Positions 1 through 7,500 of a DNA stretch of 64,000 nucleotides are shown here, in pieces. Location of the stretch: assembly GCF_002157355.1 (NCBI RefSeq), contig NZ_LYMK01000027.1, positions 1 to 64,000 of the forward strand, read 5' to 3'. The DNA comes from Variovorax sp. JS1663. GTDB taxonomy: Bacteria; Pseudomonadota; Gammaproteobacteria; Burkholderiales; Burkholderiaceae_C. The notes under the pieces are model-generated. The model saw only the letters and a program-made list of their open reading frames with translations, ran no database searches and was not told where the DNA came from. Both the position numbers and the translations under genes were made by a program. Position 1 is the stretch's first letter. Every line of letters starts with the position of its first letter.

Positions 1-109
1 CACGCAGGCCGGTGCCTCTATTCGATCCCCATCGCCAGCGTCTCGGGGCCGGGGGCTGCGGCCCCGAGACGCTGGCGATGGGGATCGAATAGAGGCACCG
101 GCCTGCGTG
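1..109. repeat. Perfect 50-bp inverted repeat with 9-base loop
   Basis: Bases 1-50 are exactly the reverse complement of bases 60-109, separated by a 9-base GC-rich loop (51-59). The repeat starts at the first base of the window, so it may extend further left. The reading frame of the minus-strand gene at 110-759 runs into the right arm and loses its protein-like character there. A perfect long hairpin at an end is typical of a fold-back read or contig-end artefact. A genuine inverted duplication is the alternative. Confidence 0.9.
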
Positions 110-759
110 CGACCAGAGGTCGAAGGTGTACTGCAGCCACTTCGTTCGGCGCTCGAGCACGACGCCCGGCAGCTGCTCGCGGCAGGCGGCGGCCAGCTCA
201 TCGAAGGTGACGGCCGAGGCCTTGCCGCTCACAAGGAAGTCCACCGACCGCTGGTTGATCTCGGCTTTGATCGAGAAGCTCCGAGCGACCTGCTGCGCAT
301 CGTTCTGAGGCGCCGGCTGGCGCGGATCCAGCTCCTGCGCTGCCCAAAGAGTCGTGGGCCTCGGGGGCGCACCGCGGCTGGCGCGGCTGCTGCGGCTTCG
401 TCGGGTCTCCGGGTCCTCGGCGGACTCCATGACGTCTGCGATACGGTGCGTCTTGGAGACGGGCGCGTGGAGGATGGAGGGCGCTGGCTTGCGCGCGGCG
501 GACGCTCGGCCCGGGCGAGCAACCGGCCCTTGCGCACCGCCACGACCACCGTGGCCAGGATGCTCACGGGCAGGAGGAGGACGGCGCACAGGACGAGCGC
601 GGCGCAGCCGAACAGGCACATGCAGAACAGGCCCGCCGCGTCGCCTGGGTGGTCAATCGCCTGGCCGAGCAGCTCGAGCCAGCCGCACTCGGCGGCGCGT
701 GCGCGCAGCGCGGCGGTGACCGCATGGGAGGCACCTAGGGAAAGCAGTCCGGCAAGCAT
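110..759 (-). pseudogene. Frameshifted hypothetical membrane protein, truncated at the hairpin
   Basis: The start ATG (757-759) follows a purine-rich GAGAA site. The N-terminus reads MLAGLLSLGASHAVTAAL and has one strong hydrophobic span (about residues 45-70, ending at VAVRKGRLLARA). The frame then turns into Arg/Pro-rich nonsense. A shift of one base near 480-540 restores a protein-like frame containing KTHRIADVMESAEDPE and later VTFDELAAACREQL and WLQYTFDLWSHAG. That second frame meets the perfect inverted repeat at 109. The family is not recognised. I infer one membrane protein with a cytoplasmic tail, broken by an indel and cut at its C-terminus. Confidence 0.5.
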
Positions 760-1562
760 CTTTTCTCGGTCTTGTGTGTGAATTCCTGGATATGAACTCG
801 TCGCGTCCGTAGCGTTCGCAAGAATAGTAGCGTACAAATAAAAGAGGTCGCAAGAATTGCATGACATCGAGGTTACTCACCCAACGAGCGGCGGCCGGAG
901 AGCCCAGCGCCGCGCCGGCCACTGCCCCAGCCGCTAGGAGAGCGCGCCCCCCCCCCCGCGCGCCGGCCCACCAAAGAAAAAAGTTCGTCGAAGACAATAA
1001 AGATTGTCGGAAAAGCGGTATCTGCCTGGCAGAGAGGCCCACGTTCGGCGGTGCTTCGGCCCTGTATTGCCGCCGAGCCCCGGCTGTCGAACCAGGCGTA
1101 TCCGCTCGCGCAATGGGCTGCCGGGGGGAGCTTCAGACTGAGCTCGGATGTCCAGCGCCACCAGCGCATTCGACGTAGCTGCTCCGCGCGGGCCTATCGC
1201 GTCGATCATCAGCAGCCACGGCGCGGTGTCGAGCTTGAGCTTCTCTTCGAGACGCCCGTTCCGCATGCGCCTTGGGCGGCTTCTCGATTAGACTGGCCGC
1301 AGGCGAAAGAGCACGCGGTAGCCGGCCTCGATCGCCTTCCCAGCGCGACCGAAAGCGAGAACCGCTAACCAGTCGGGCCATCGCAGCAAAACAGCCATCT
1401 TCTCCATGGACGAAGAGTAGGCACGTCATTCGTCACGCCGCCGTGCACCAAGACGCGAGATTTGGGATTGCGCACCTGCAGTGTCGAGTTCCGAATCGCT
1501 CCGGGGTTCGACGCTAATTCATAGAAGGTGCGGGTCGGCAGAGTGGCGCCAAGCATCACACC
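760..1562. other. 800-bp stretch with only weak short reading frames
   Basis: No convincing gene is visible. Minus-strand candidates are a 63-residue frame at 1365-1556, which starts 7 bases after the stop of the 381-residue protein; a 39-residue frame at 1288-1407 with hydrophobic character (WPDWLAVLAFGRAG); and a 110-residue frame at 934-1266 whose first 45 residues look protein-like (LKLDTAPWLLMIDAIGPRG). A run of ten C lies near 946-957. The pieces could be one gene broken by indels, but I cannot show this. Confidence 0.3.
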
Positions 1563-2708
1563 CTACCTTGAGGTGCCCTCCCGCACCGCGTTAAGCCAGG
1601 TCCTGACGTGGCGGCCATCGCTACGGTCCGCAAACAAGATGCGTTTCGTGTGAATTTCGCCCCATCTCGCGTCCCACATCTCCAGCGCTTTCTCGGCTTC
1701 GCCGGATCTCGTGAACACGCCCTCAACTTCGGCGAACCATCGCAAGTACTGAAGCCACGAGAGCTTCTGCCATGCCTCACCTTCCCCCGCTCGGAGGATG
1801 TCTAGGATCTGAACTCCATACGGATCGGACCCGAAATTCCGATCGGCAAACCATCGCTCGCGGTCAAGCCGGAGTACCTCCTGGTCTCGTATCACCGTGG
1901 CGAGATCCGCCTCGTTCCAGTACGGCACCAGGCGGCCAGCACCGTCTTCATCCCTCCATCGACTAGGAACGAAGCGCCGGAGGTTGAAGTATTTGCCCGA
2001 CGAGGCGTCAGCAACACCCGCGGCTTTCCACATGACTAGGTCATGCGCGCAGAACGCGACATGGACTCGTAGCTGGGAACTCAGCAGCTTGACGAGATGG
2101 ACTGCCGTGGCGAGCGCGGCTCCGTCATCCAGCGGCTGGCGAGGCTCGATCTCGCCAGCCAAAAACGTCAGGTAGACGCGTTCGCAGTCGGTGCTTGATA
2201 GGATGCTGCCGATCTGCTGAGCTCTTGCAGGGGTTGCGAGATCCCGGAGGCTGATCATTGCGGTAACGAGAGTATCGATGCCGTTTTCACCCGCATATGC
2301 TGCGGTCGCGTCAGCCACGTCAACGATGAGGCGATAGTAGTCATCGCTGAAGTCGCGCGGAAACAGAGCGGGCGAGCAGACGGCATCAATTCCAAGTGAG
2401 CGGGCATCGTTCACGACTTCTCTGCCACGCGTCGCCCACCAACCCAGGTCGCTGTGGTTGGCCGTCTCAAAATCCGCCGAGTAGTAGGTCCACTCGGCCA
2501 GCTTGCCTTTGTCAACCGTTGGGTTGTACAGCTGCGGGTCTAGGATTACTTCGAGGCTCTCTCGCCGGTCTCTAAGCCTCGCGAGACCACTCCGAACAGC
2601 GTTGGGGCCGTCGTTTACAGGACTGATGACTAAGCCTCGATAGTCCCCAATGTCGGCCTCCTCAAGCAATCCCCACGATCCGTGCCCTTGCTGCAGATAA
2701 GCTGCCAT
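1563..2708 (-). CDS. Unrecognised 381-residue protein next to a protein kinase
   Basis: ATG at 2706-2708, and the gene lies 9 bases downstream of the kinase gene on the same strand. I recognise no family. The protein is soluble, with no signal peptide or membrane span. It shows alternating strand/helix stretches (LEVILDPQLYNP, LGIDAVCSPALFPRDF, GIDTLVTAMISLRDL, RVYLTFLAGEIEPRQPL, LRVHVAFCAHDLVMWKAAG) reminiscent of a beta/alpha barrel. The C-terminal third is Trp-rich and helical (WQKLSWLQYLRWFAEVEG). The tight spacing suggests it is co-transcribed with the kinase and may be its substrate or effector. The function is unknown; the barrel fold is an inference from pattern only. Confidence 0.75.
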   Translation of the reverse strand: MAAYLQQGHGSWGLLEEADIGDYRGLVISPVNDGPNAVRSGLARLRDRRESLEVILDPQLYNPTVDKGKLAEWTYYSADFETANHSDLGWWATRGREVVNDARSLGIDAVCSPALFPRDFSDDYYRLIVDVADATAAYAGENGIDTLVTAMISLRDLATPARAQQIGSILSSTDCERVYLTFLAGEIEPRQPLDDGAALATAVHLVKLLSSQLRVHVAFCAHDLVMWKAAGVADASSGKYFNLRRFVPSRWRDEDGAGRLVPYWNEADLATVIRDQEVLRLDRERWFADRNFGSDPYGVQILDILRAGEGEAWQKLSWLQYLRWFAEVEGVFTRSGEAEKALEMWDARWGEIHTKRILFADRSDGRHVRTWLNAVREGTSR

Positions 2709-2717
2709 GTTGCGCTT

Positions 2718-3569
2718 TCAGAGGTTCTTCAATGCTTCGATGAACTGTCCTGGCCGCCTGAATCGGGCGATGGGCCAGGGCTTTAGCGCCTGCACCAAAC
2801 ACCCGAACCCTGCACGAGTGAGCTCATCAGAACTCGAGGGCGGCATTTCCTGTTTTCCGGCCACTGCATGGATCGCCTCGTGGATCGACTGGCCCGGGCC
2901 GGCAAAGGGATGGCGGCCGATAACACATTCACTCAAGACGATGGCTAGACCGAACTGGTCGGTTCTCCAGTCAATCAGAGCCTTTTCATTGGTGAGCTGT
3001 TCCGGTGCGGCGTACGCGGGTGTTCCGGGCCCTTGCGCCAGGAATGCTTTCGTGAGTGATGGCTCATCGAGCATGCGCACTATTCCGAAGTCCGTCAGTA
3101 CGGGAACTCCGTCAGCGCGAAACATGATGTTGGCTGGCTTGATGTCCCGATGGACCAACCGACGAGGATGAAGATGCTCCAACACCTCCGCCAAGCAGAG
3201 TCCGATTGCCCGAACCTCGGCCGCGGGGATCGGTCCAGCTTGAAGCCGAGCCTCGAGCGTGCCGCCGCCAAGAAATTCCTCTACTACGACCCATAGCGTC
3301 GATAGGCCATGCTGGTAGGGGAAGGCGGCGACCAGCTTTGAGATGCTGGGGTGAGAACTTCCTCGAAGGGCCTCGGTTTCTCGGATCAGTCGATCGGGAG
3401 AACCAGCAACAACTGCGAGCTTGAGCGCGAATGCGACCCCATCCACCGCGACGACGAGGTACGCGCTCTTGAACGCGCCCTTGGCAATCAGCCCATTGAA
3501 ACTAAGCTGCTGCTGCTTGCAGATCTCCTCGGCGGCGGCCTGAAGATCTAGGGGCGGGGCGGCACTCAT
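2718..3569 (-). CDS. Ser/Thr protein kinase (Hanks type), soluble
   Basis: This is a compact eukaryotic-like kinase domain with almost no extra sequence. A degenerate Gly-rich loop (IAKGAFKSAYLV) is followed by the ATP-binding Lys (VAFALKLAVV), the catalytic loop HRDIKPANIMF, the metal-binding TDFGIVR, and the P+1/APE segment (GTPAYAAPEQL). No transmembrane or sensor domain follows, so it should act in the cytoplasm on a partner. The ATG at 3567-3569 is used here; an ATG at 3581 and a GTG at 3605 are possible. The start overlaps the 3' end of the nuclease-like gene, implying translational coupling, and the 381-residue protein follows 9 bases downstream. The kinase call is firm; the role is inferred from neighbours. 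Confidence 0.85.
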   Translation of the reverse strand: MSAAPPLDLQAAAEEICKQQQLSFNGLIAKGAFKSAYLVVAVDGVAFALKLAVVAGSPDRLIRETEALRGSSHPSISKLVAAFPYQHGLSTLWVVVEEFLGGGTLEARLQAGPIPAAEVRAIGLCLAEVLEHLHPRRLVHRDIKPANIMFRADGVPVLTDFGIVRMLDEPSLTKAFLAQGPGTPAYAAPEQLTNEKALIDWRTDQFGLAIVLSECVIGRHPFAGPGQSIHEAIHAVAGKQEMPPSSSDELTRAGFGCLVQALKPWPIARFRRPGQFIEALKNL

Positions 3570-4314
3570 AGAGCAATGCATCGAAGTGCTCGTGTGCTCG
3601 AGCACGGACCCATTTCAACAGCGGCTCCTGCTCGCATGCTTCGATGAGTATCTGGATTGCCTTTCCGTCGAACGCGCATAGTCCCACCCCTCTCAATTCG
3701 AATTCTTCACGATCTTGCATCGCGCGCTCTGCCACAGTGGGAGGCAACAGCACGTATGTTCGATTTGCGTAAGCGGTGCTGCGGTAAGCCTGCATAAACG
3801 CTCGCCGCCAGTTTTTAAGCTTGGCCTCGAACGCGACGAGCGCGCCCGCGCAGTCTCGGGCAAGGACGTCGACCAGCCCTGAGCGATGGTCCCACTCTGT
3901 AACGACTTCGACAGAGCCGTAGCAACTGCGTCCCGCCTGCAGTTTGCCCACAAAGCTTGCGACCAAGTCTGCCTCCGTGGCAAACGTCGTCTTCTGGGCG
4001 ATGGCTCGTTTCGTCGTCATGGTGCTAGACAGCGCAGATGGTACCTGCATCTGCGGCCGGCCTGAGGGCGATTCTGTGATGGACGCCTCACAAGGCGCTG
4101 GGCGCCTCCTCGTAGTTTCCCCAGCTTGAGTGGATCTCAAAGATTCATGGCTCGGCCGAGCGAACATAAAGTTTGACCGCGCGCCGATCTTGGCTTGCGC
4201 CGCAAGCGTGTTCGGCCGCGCGGGCTGGCGGGTTGCGACGGCGCGAAACGCGCCTTTGCTCTTGAGCTTGTCGAGAAACTCCCGTTCGCGCCGCTGATAG
4301 TCTCGATCTCGCAT
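3502..4314 (-). CDS. PD-(D/E)XK-nuclease-like protein
   Basis: The C-terminal 170 residues carry a plausible PD-(D/E)XK core: an acidic helix (ATEADLVASFVGKL), then GLVDVLARD with the first Asp, then VAFEAKLKNWRRAF with the E-x-K pair, then helices. This fold is shared by restriction-like nucleases and other defence enzymes. The start is uncertain. The ATG at 4314 has an AGGAAAAG site 8 bases upstream. A GTG at 4398 overlaps a short upstream frame, and an ATG at 4020 would give only the nuclease domain. Residues upstream of the domain are Arg-rich and low in structure. The gene overlaps the kinase start by up to about 100 bases. Confidence 0.6.
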   Translation of the reverse strand: MRDRDYQRREREFLDKLKSKGAFRAVATRQPARPNTLAAQAKIGARSNFMFARPSHESLRSTQAGETTRRRPAPCEASITESPSGRPQMQVPSALSSTMTTKRAIAQKTTFATEADLVASFVGKLQAGRSCYGSVEVVTEWDHRSGLVDVLARDCAGALVAFEAKLKNWRRAFMQAYRSTAYANRTYVLLPPTVAERAMQDREEFELRGVGLCAFDGKAIQILIEACEQEPLLKWVRARAHEHFDALLYECRPAPRSSGRRRGDLQAAAA

Positions 4315-4555
4315 GGATGAGACTTTTCCTGCAACGCGAACCAGCTCTTTTGATGTCCCCACCAAGTGGCGCCTGGCTCTGTTTCTCCGGCTCACCACAG
4401 CCTCAAACGCCTTGGCAAATGCAGCGTCTCATCAGCCTTGGCAGTGCTCTGTTGTTGCGCACTGCCTGTAGCACTCATGTGAGCTGCGCGATTTCGATCG
4501 AGCTTCATACGTTGTTCCTCGGCTCGCTGCAGCCAGGTGGCGCGCTGCTCTTCAA

Positions 4556-4690
4556 TCAGGTCGCTGTCCGTCCCGTTGGAAGCCAAAGTTCGAGCGATTC
4601 CGATCCGTCGCTCATCCGCAACAGCGAGAATCCAGCAGGCGCGGCGACCTTGCGATTGACGGTCAACAGCATCTCATGATCGCCGTTCAT
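4556..4690 (-). CDS. Small hypothetical protein (44 aa)
   Basis: The ATG at 4688-4690 is preceded by a strong GGGAGGA site. The product reads MNGDHEMLLTVNRKVAAP and has a short beta-rich appearance, with no signal or metal motif. The start overlaps the end of the broken CusF-like gene. A 64-residue frame with a TTG start (4392-4586) overlaps its end and could be a shifted continuation. Supported mainly by the ribosome-binding site. Confidence 0.4.
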   Translation of the reverse strand: MNGDHEMLLTVNRKVAAPAGFSLLRMSDGSESLELWLPTGRTAT

Positions 4691-4930
4691 CGTTCCTCCC
4701 ATTCGATCGAATGTCGCCATAGACCCTCGAGACCTTCCTCGCCATCGCCGGCATCGCGAGATTGGGAAGTTCCTCATGCTTGAGGACCACCTCGCCGCGC
4801 GTTGTGTCGATTCGTTGTACGACTGCCTTTGACTTGGGCCCCTTGGGCGATGGCGCGGAGCGCTGCGCGACCTGGGTGGCGCCGAACGACACAACGAGCA
4901 GGAGGAGGGCAAGGCGTTCGTGAACTTCAT
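4674..4930 (-). pseudogene. Broken CusF-like periplasmic copper-binding protein
   Basis: Starting at the ATG at 4928-4930 (MKFTNAL), a one-base shift gives a signal peptide (LALLLLVVSFGATQVAQ). Then comes a segment matching the first half of a CusF beta-barrel (AVVQRIDTTRGEVVLKHEEL, with the PAM of the metal loop). The expected W-x-P-M-x-M loop and the last strands are missing; the sequence goes on as AMARKVSRVYGDIR and ends. CusF hands periplasmic Cu+ or Ag+ to CusCBA. The gene diverges from the MerR regulator at 5097 and lies next to the cus operon. It appears frameshifted and truncated, and was probably replaced by the CusF domain fused to CusB. Confidence 0.5.
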
Positions 4931-5096
4931 GAGGTACTCCATCACTTTCGGCCGACCTGATCTGCACCTGCTGCGTTGACCATGCAAGCACCGGCGCGAG
5001 CGTTCGCGCGGATGCCGAAACCCCCACACCGGCGCTGTCGCAACTTGCGTGGCCCCATTTTCCGGCTAAACTCCGTATCGAACAACCGAGTTGGAC

Positions 5097-5561
5097 ATGC
5101 CCTCCCACGCCTTCACCATCTCCAAGCTTGCCGACGCGGCAGGCATTGGCGTGGAAGCGGTGCGTTATTACCAGCGTCGCGGCCTCTTGGCGCAGCCTGG
5201 CCGCGCGGAAGGCTCCTTCCGCGAATACTCCGCCACGGATGTCCAGCGCTTGCAATTCATCAAGCGCGCGCAGGAACTCGGCTTCACGCTCGAGGATGTG
5301 GCCGAGCTGGTCTCGCTGAGCGCGGAGCCTGACAAGCAACGCGTTCGCGCAGTGACGCAGCGCCGCGTTAGCGAGATTCGCGAGCGGGTCAGGAACCTGC
5401 AGGCGATGGCGAGTGCCCTGGAAGGTCTGGCCAGCTGCTGCGAGAAGGCCGCGCCAACCGATGCTTGTCCCATCATCGCAGCGCTGGCCGGTGCACTGCC
5501 GTCCGAGTTGCGAACCAAGTCGGTGGCGCAGGCACAGGTCGTCGAGGCGGAGACGGTATGA
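5097..5561 (+). CDS. MerR-family metal-responsive regulator
   Basis: 154 residues from the ATG at 5097 (a TTG lies two codons upstream). The N-terminal winged helix-turn-helix reads ISKLADAAGIGVEAVRYYQR, followed by the dimerisation helix and the C-terminal loop ASCCEKAAPTDACPII (Cys at about 114, 115 and 124). That loop resembles the metal-binding loop of MerR/ZntR-type sensors. The cysteine expected at the start of the dimerisation helix in Hg/Zn/Pb sensors is absent (SLSAEPDKQRVRAV), which fits a monovalent-ion or atypical site better. The stop overlaps the ATG of the next gene (ATGA), so it is the first gene of the cus operon and probably controls it. Its metal specificity cannot be read with certainty. 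Confidence 0.85.
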   Translation: MPSHAFTISKLADAAGIGVEAVRYYQRRGLLAQPGRAEGSFREYSATDVQRLQFIKRAQELGFTLEDVAELVSLSAEPDKQRVRAVTQRRVSEIRERVRNLQAMASALEGLASCCEKAAPTDACPIIAALAGALPSELRTKSVAQAQVVEAETV

Positions 5562-6028
5562 CCATGACCCGCGCCTTCAAGCGACTGGTCAGCGCCGGGC
5601 TGGTCGGGCTGATTCTGTTCGCGCAGCTGGCCATTGCCGCTTATGCTTGCCCCGCGCTGCAGTCGTCAGGCGCTCGGATGCAGGGCCTGGAAGCTGCGGG
5701 TGGCGGCGATCAGGTGGTTCGCGACGATGGCATGGCGACCACGGGCAACGATGCTGGTCTTGCCGCCATGCCCGGCTGCGATCAGATGGCCGGCGCGCCG
5801 GACGAGGCCGCTCCCAATCTGTGTGCAGAGCACTGCCATTTCGGCCAGCAGGGCAACCAGTCCCATGTGCCGGCGCTCCCCGTGATGACGCTGGTCAGCC
5901 TCTACACCGTCGCTGCGACGGTGCCCGACGAGGCGAGTCTGCCGGTGACGGTGCGCACCGCGTCGCTGTCCACACCCGCTGTGGTCCCCATACCGCACGC
6001 CATCCTGCACTGTTGCATCCGAGATTGA
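5558..6028 (+). CDS. Small secreted Cys/His-containing protein of the cus operon
   Basis: 156 residues with an N-terminal signal segment (LVSAGLVGLILFAQLAIAAYAC). The mature part carries spaced metal-type residues: ACP, MPGCDQM, LCAEHCHFGQQ and a C-terminal HCCIRD. Proteins of this kind, with signal peptide and a central CxxHC-like motif, often precede the outer-membrane factor gene in proteobacterial Cus/Czc operons. The biochemical role is not established. It overlaps the regulator's stop codon and is followed after 127 bases by cusC, so it is most likely a periplasmic or membrane-associated metal-binding accessory of the efflux system. Confidence 0.7.
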   Translation: MTMTRAFKRLVSAGLVGLILFAQLAIAAYACPALQSSGARMQGLEAAGGGDQVVRDDGMATTGNDAGLAAMPGCDQMAGAPDEAAPNLCAEHCHFGQQGNQSHVPALPVMTLVSLYTVAATVPDEASLPVTVRTASLSTPAVVPIPHAILHCCIRD

Positions 6029-6155
6029 TCGTCCAGACGACGGCGCGCTGATGACCGCACAGGTCATGCGCGCCGAGGCTGCGCCTGTTCGCGTGCGAGT
6101 TTCGGCTCGCCTCGCCAACGGGACCAACCCCGCCCGTTCGTTGTCTGGAGATCTC

Positions 6156-7481
6156 ATGTTCATCACCCTGTCCCGTCGCGCGGCCTGGCCGCCGCGGCGG
6201 CCGCGTTTACAGCGGACCATCCTTGCCCTGGCGCTCGCCGCGGCGTTCCTTGCTGCCGATCTGCACGCCCAGGAGTCATTGACCCTGGAGCGCGCGCTGT
6301 CCCTCGCCCAGGACCGATCACGCCAGTTGAGCGCTCAGGACAGCGCCGCCAGCGCTGCCCGCGAGATGGCGGTCGCCGCCGGCCAGCTGCCTGATCCGAC
6401 GCTCAAGGCCGGTATCAACAACCTGCCGGTCAATGGCGAGGACCGCTTCAGTTTGACACGCGACTTCATGACCATGCGCTCGATCGGCGTGATGCAGGAG
6501 TTCACGCGCGCCGACAAGCGCGAGGCGCGCTCAGCGCGCTACGAGCGCGAAGCCGATTCGGCCCTCGCCGCACGGGAACTCGCGCTGGCCAATTTGCAGC
6601 GCGATACCGCCAGTGCCTGGCTGGAGCGCTACTACCGGGAACGCGTTCGCGAGCTGCTGATGAACCAGCGCGACGAAGCCCGATTGCAGATCGATGCGGC
6701 GGACGCCGCCTACCGGGGCGGGCGCGGCGCCCAGGCCGACGCATTCGCAGCGCGTTCGGCTGTGGCCCAGATCGAAGACAGGTTGGCAGAGGCAGACCGT
6801 CAGACTGCCACGGCCACCACGCAACTGGCTCGCTGGATCGGACAGGGAGCGGATCGGCCGCTGGGCAGTCTTCCCAACACGGATACCGTGAGATTGAACC
6901 AAGCCGATCTCGACGCCGAACTGGCCCACCACCCGCAGCTCACCGTGATGGCGCGGCAGGAGGATGTGGCGCGAGCCGAAGCCGACATCGCGCAGGCCAA
7001 CAAGAAGGCCGACTGGAGCGTGGAGCTGATGTACAGCCAGCGCGGCTCGAGCTATTCCAACATGGTCTCGGTGAATCTGTCCGTCCCGCTGCAGTGGGAT
7101 CAGAGGAATCGCCAGGACCGCGAGCTAGCCGCCAAGCTGGCCGTGGTCGAGCAGCGGCGTGCCGAGCGCGAGGAAGCCACGCGAGAGCACGTGGCCGAGG
7201 CGCGCGCCATGCTGCAGGAATGGCGCAGCAACCGGGAGCGCCTGACGCGCTACGACGACGCGCTCATCCCCCTGGCGACCGAGCGCACACGCGCGGCCCT
7301 CGCTGCCTACCGCGGCAGCACCGCGCCGCTCGCCGGGGTGCTCGACGCCCGCCGGGCCGAGATCGACATCCGTATCGAGCGCCTGCGCCTGGCGCTGGAC
7401 ACCGCACGCCTGTGGGCGCAGCTGAACTACCTCGTGCCGGTGGGCCACGCCGCCACCACCGTCCCTGCCATCCGGCCTTGA
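6156..7481 (+). CDS. cusC: Outer-membrane efflux channel of the RND copper/silver system (CusC/CzcC type)
   Basis: 441 residues from the ATG at 6156, chosen because TGGAG lies just upstream and the signal peptide follows directly (RTILALALAAAFLAADLHAQ). It has the typical TolC-family repeat: long Ala/Glu/Arg-rich helices (LTLERALSLAQDRSRQLSAQ, ARAEADIAQANKK) separated by beta strands (WSVELMYSQRG, MVSVNLSVPLQ). Length is normal for the family. It is predicted to form a trimeric outer-membrane channel that docks on CusB. The operon order regulator - accessory - C - B - A is classical. A longer in-frame start at 6051 lacks a ribosome-binding site before a usable signal peptide. Confidence 0.9.
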   Translation: MFITLSRRAAWPPRRPRLQRTILALALAAAFLAADLHAQESLTLERALSLAQDRSRQLSAQDSAASAAREMAVAAGQLPDPTLKAGINNLPVNGEDRFSLTRDFMTMRSIGVMQEFTRADKREARSARYEREADSALAARELALANLQRDTASAWLERYYRERVRELLMNQRDEARLQIDAADAAYRGGRGAQADAFAARSAVAQIEDRLAEADRQTATATTQLARWIGQGADRPLGSLPNTDTVRLNQADLDAELAHHPQLTVMARQEDVARAEADIAQANKKADWSVELMYSQRGSSYSNMVSVNLSVPLQWDQRNRQDRELAAKLAVVEQRRAEREEATREHVAEARAMLQEWRSNRERLTRYDDALIPLATERTRAALAAYRGSTAPLAGVLDARRAEIDIRIERLRLALDTARLWAQLNYLVPVGHAATTVPAIRP

Positions 7482-7500
7482 AGCGCCCTCGGAGAGCTCC

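Noticed and set aside
107-781. Long plus-strand frame across the first gene
   Set aside because: Arg/Ala/Pro-rich composition without a ribosome-binding site; the minus strand carries the coherent membrane protein with a one-base shift.
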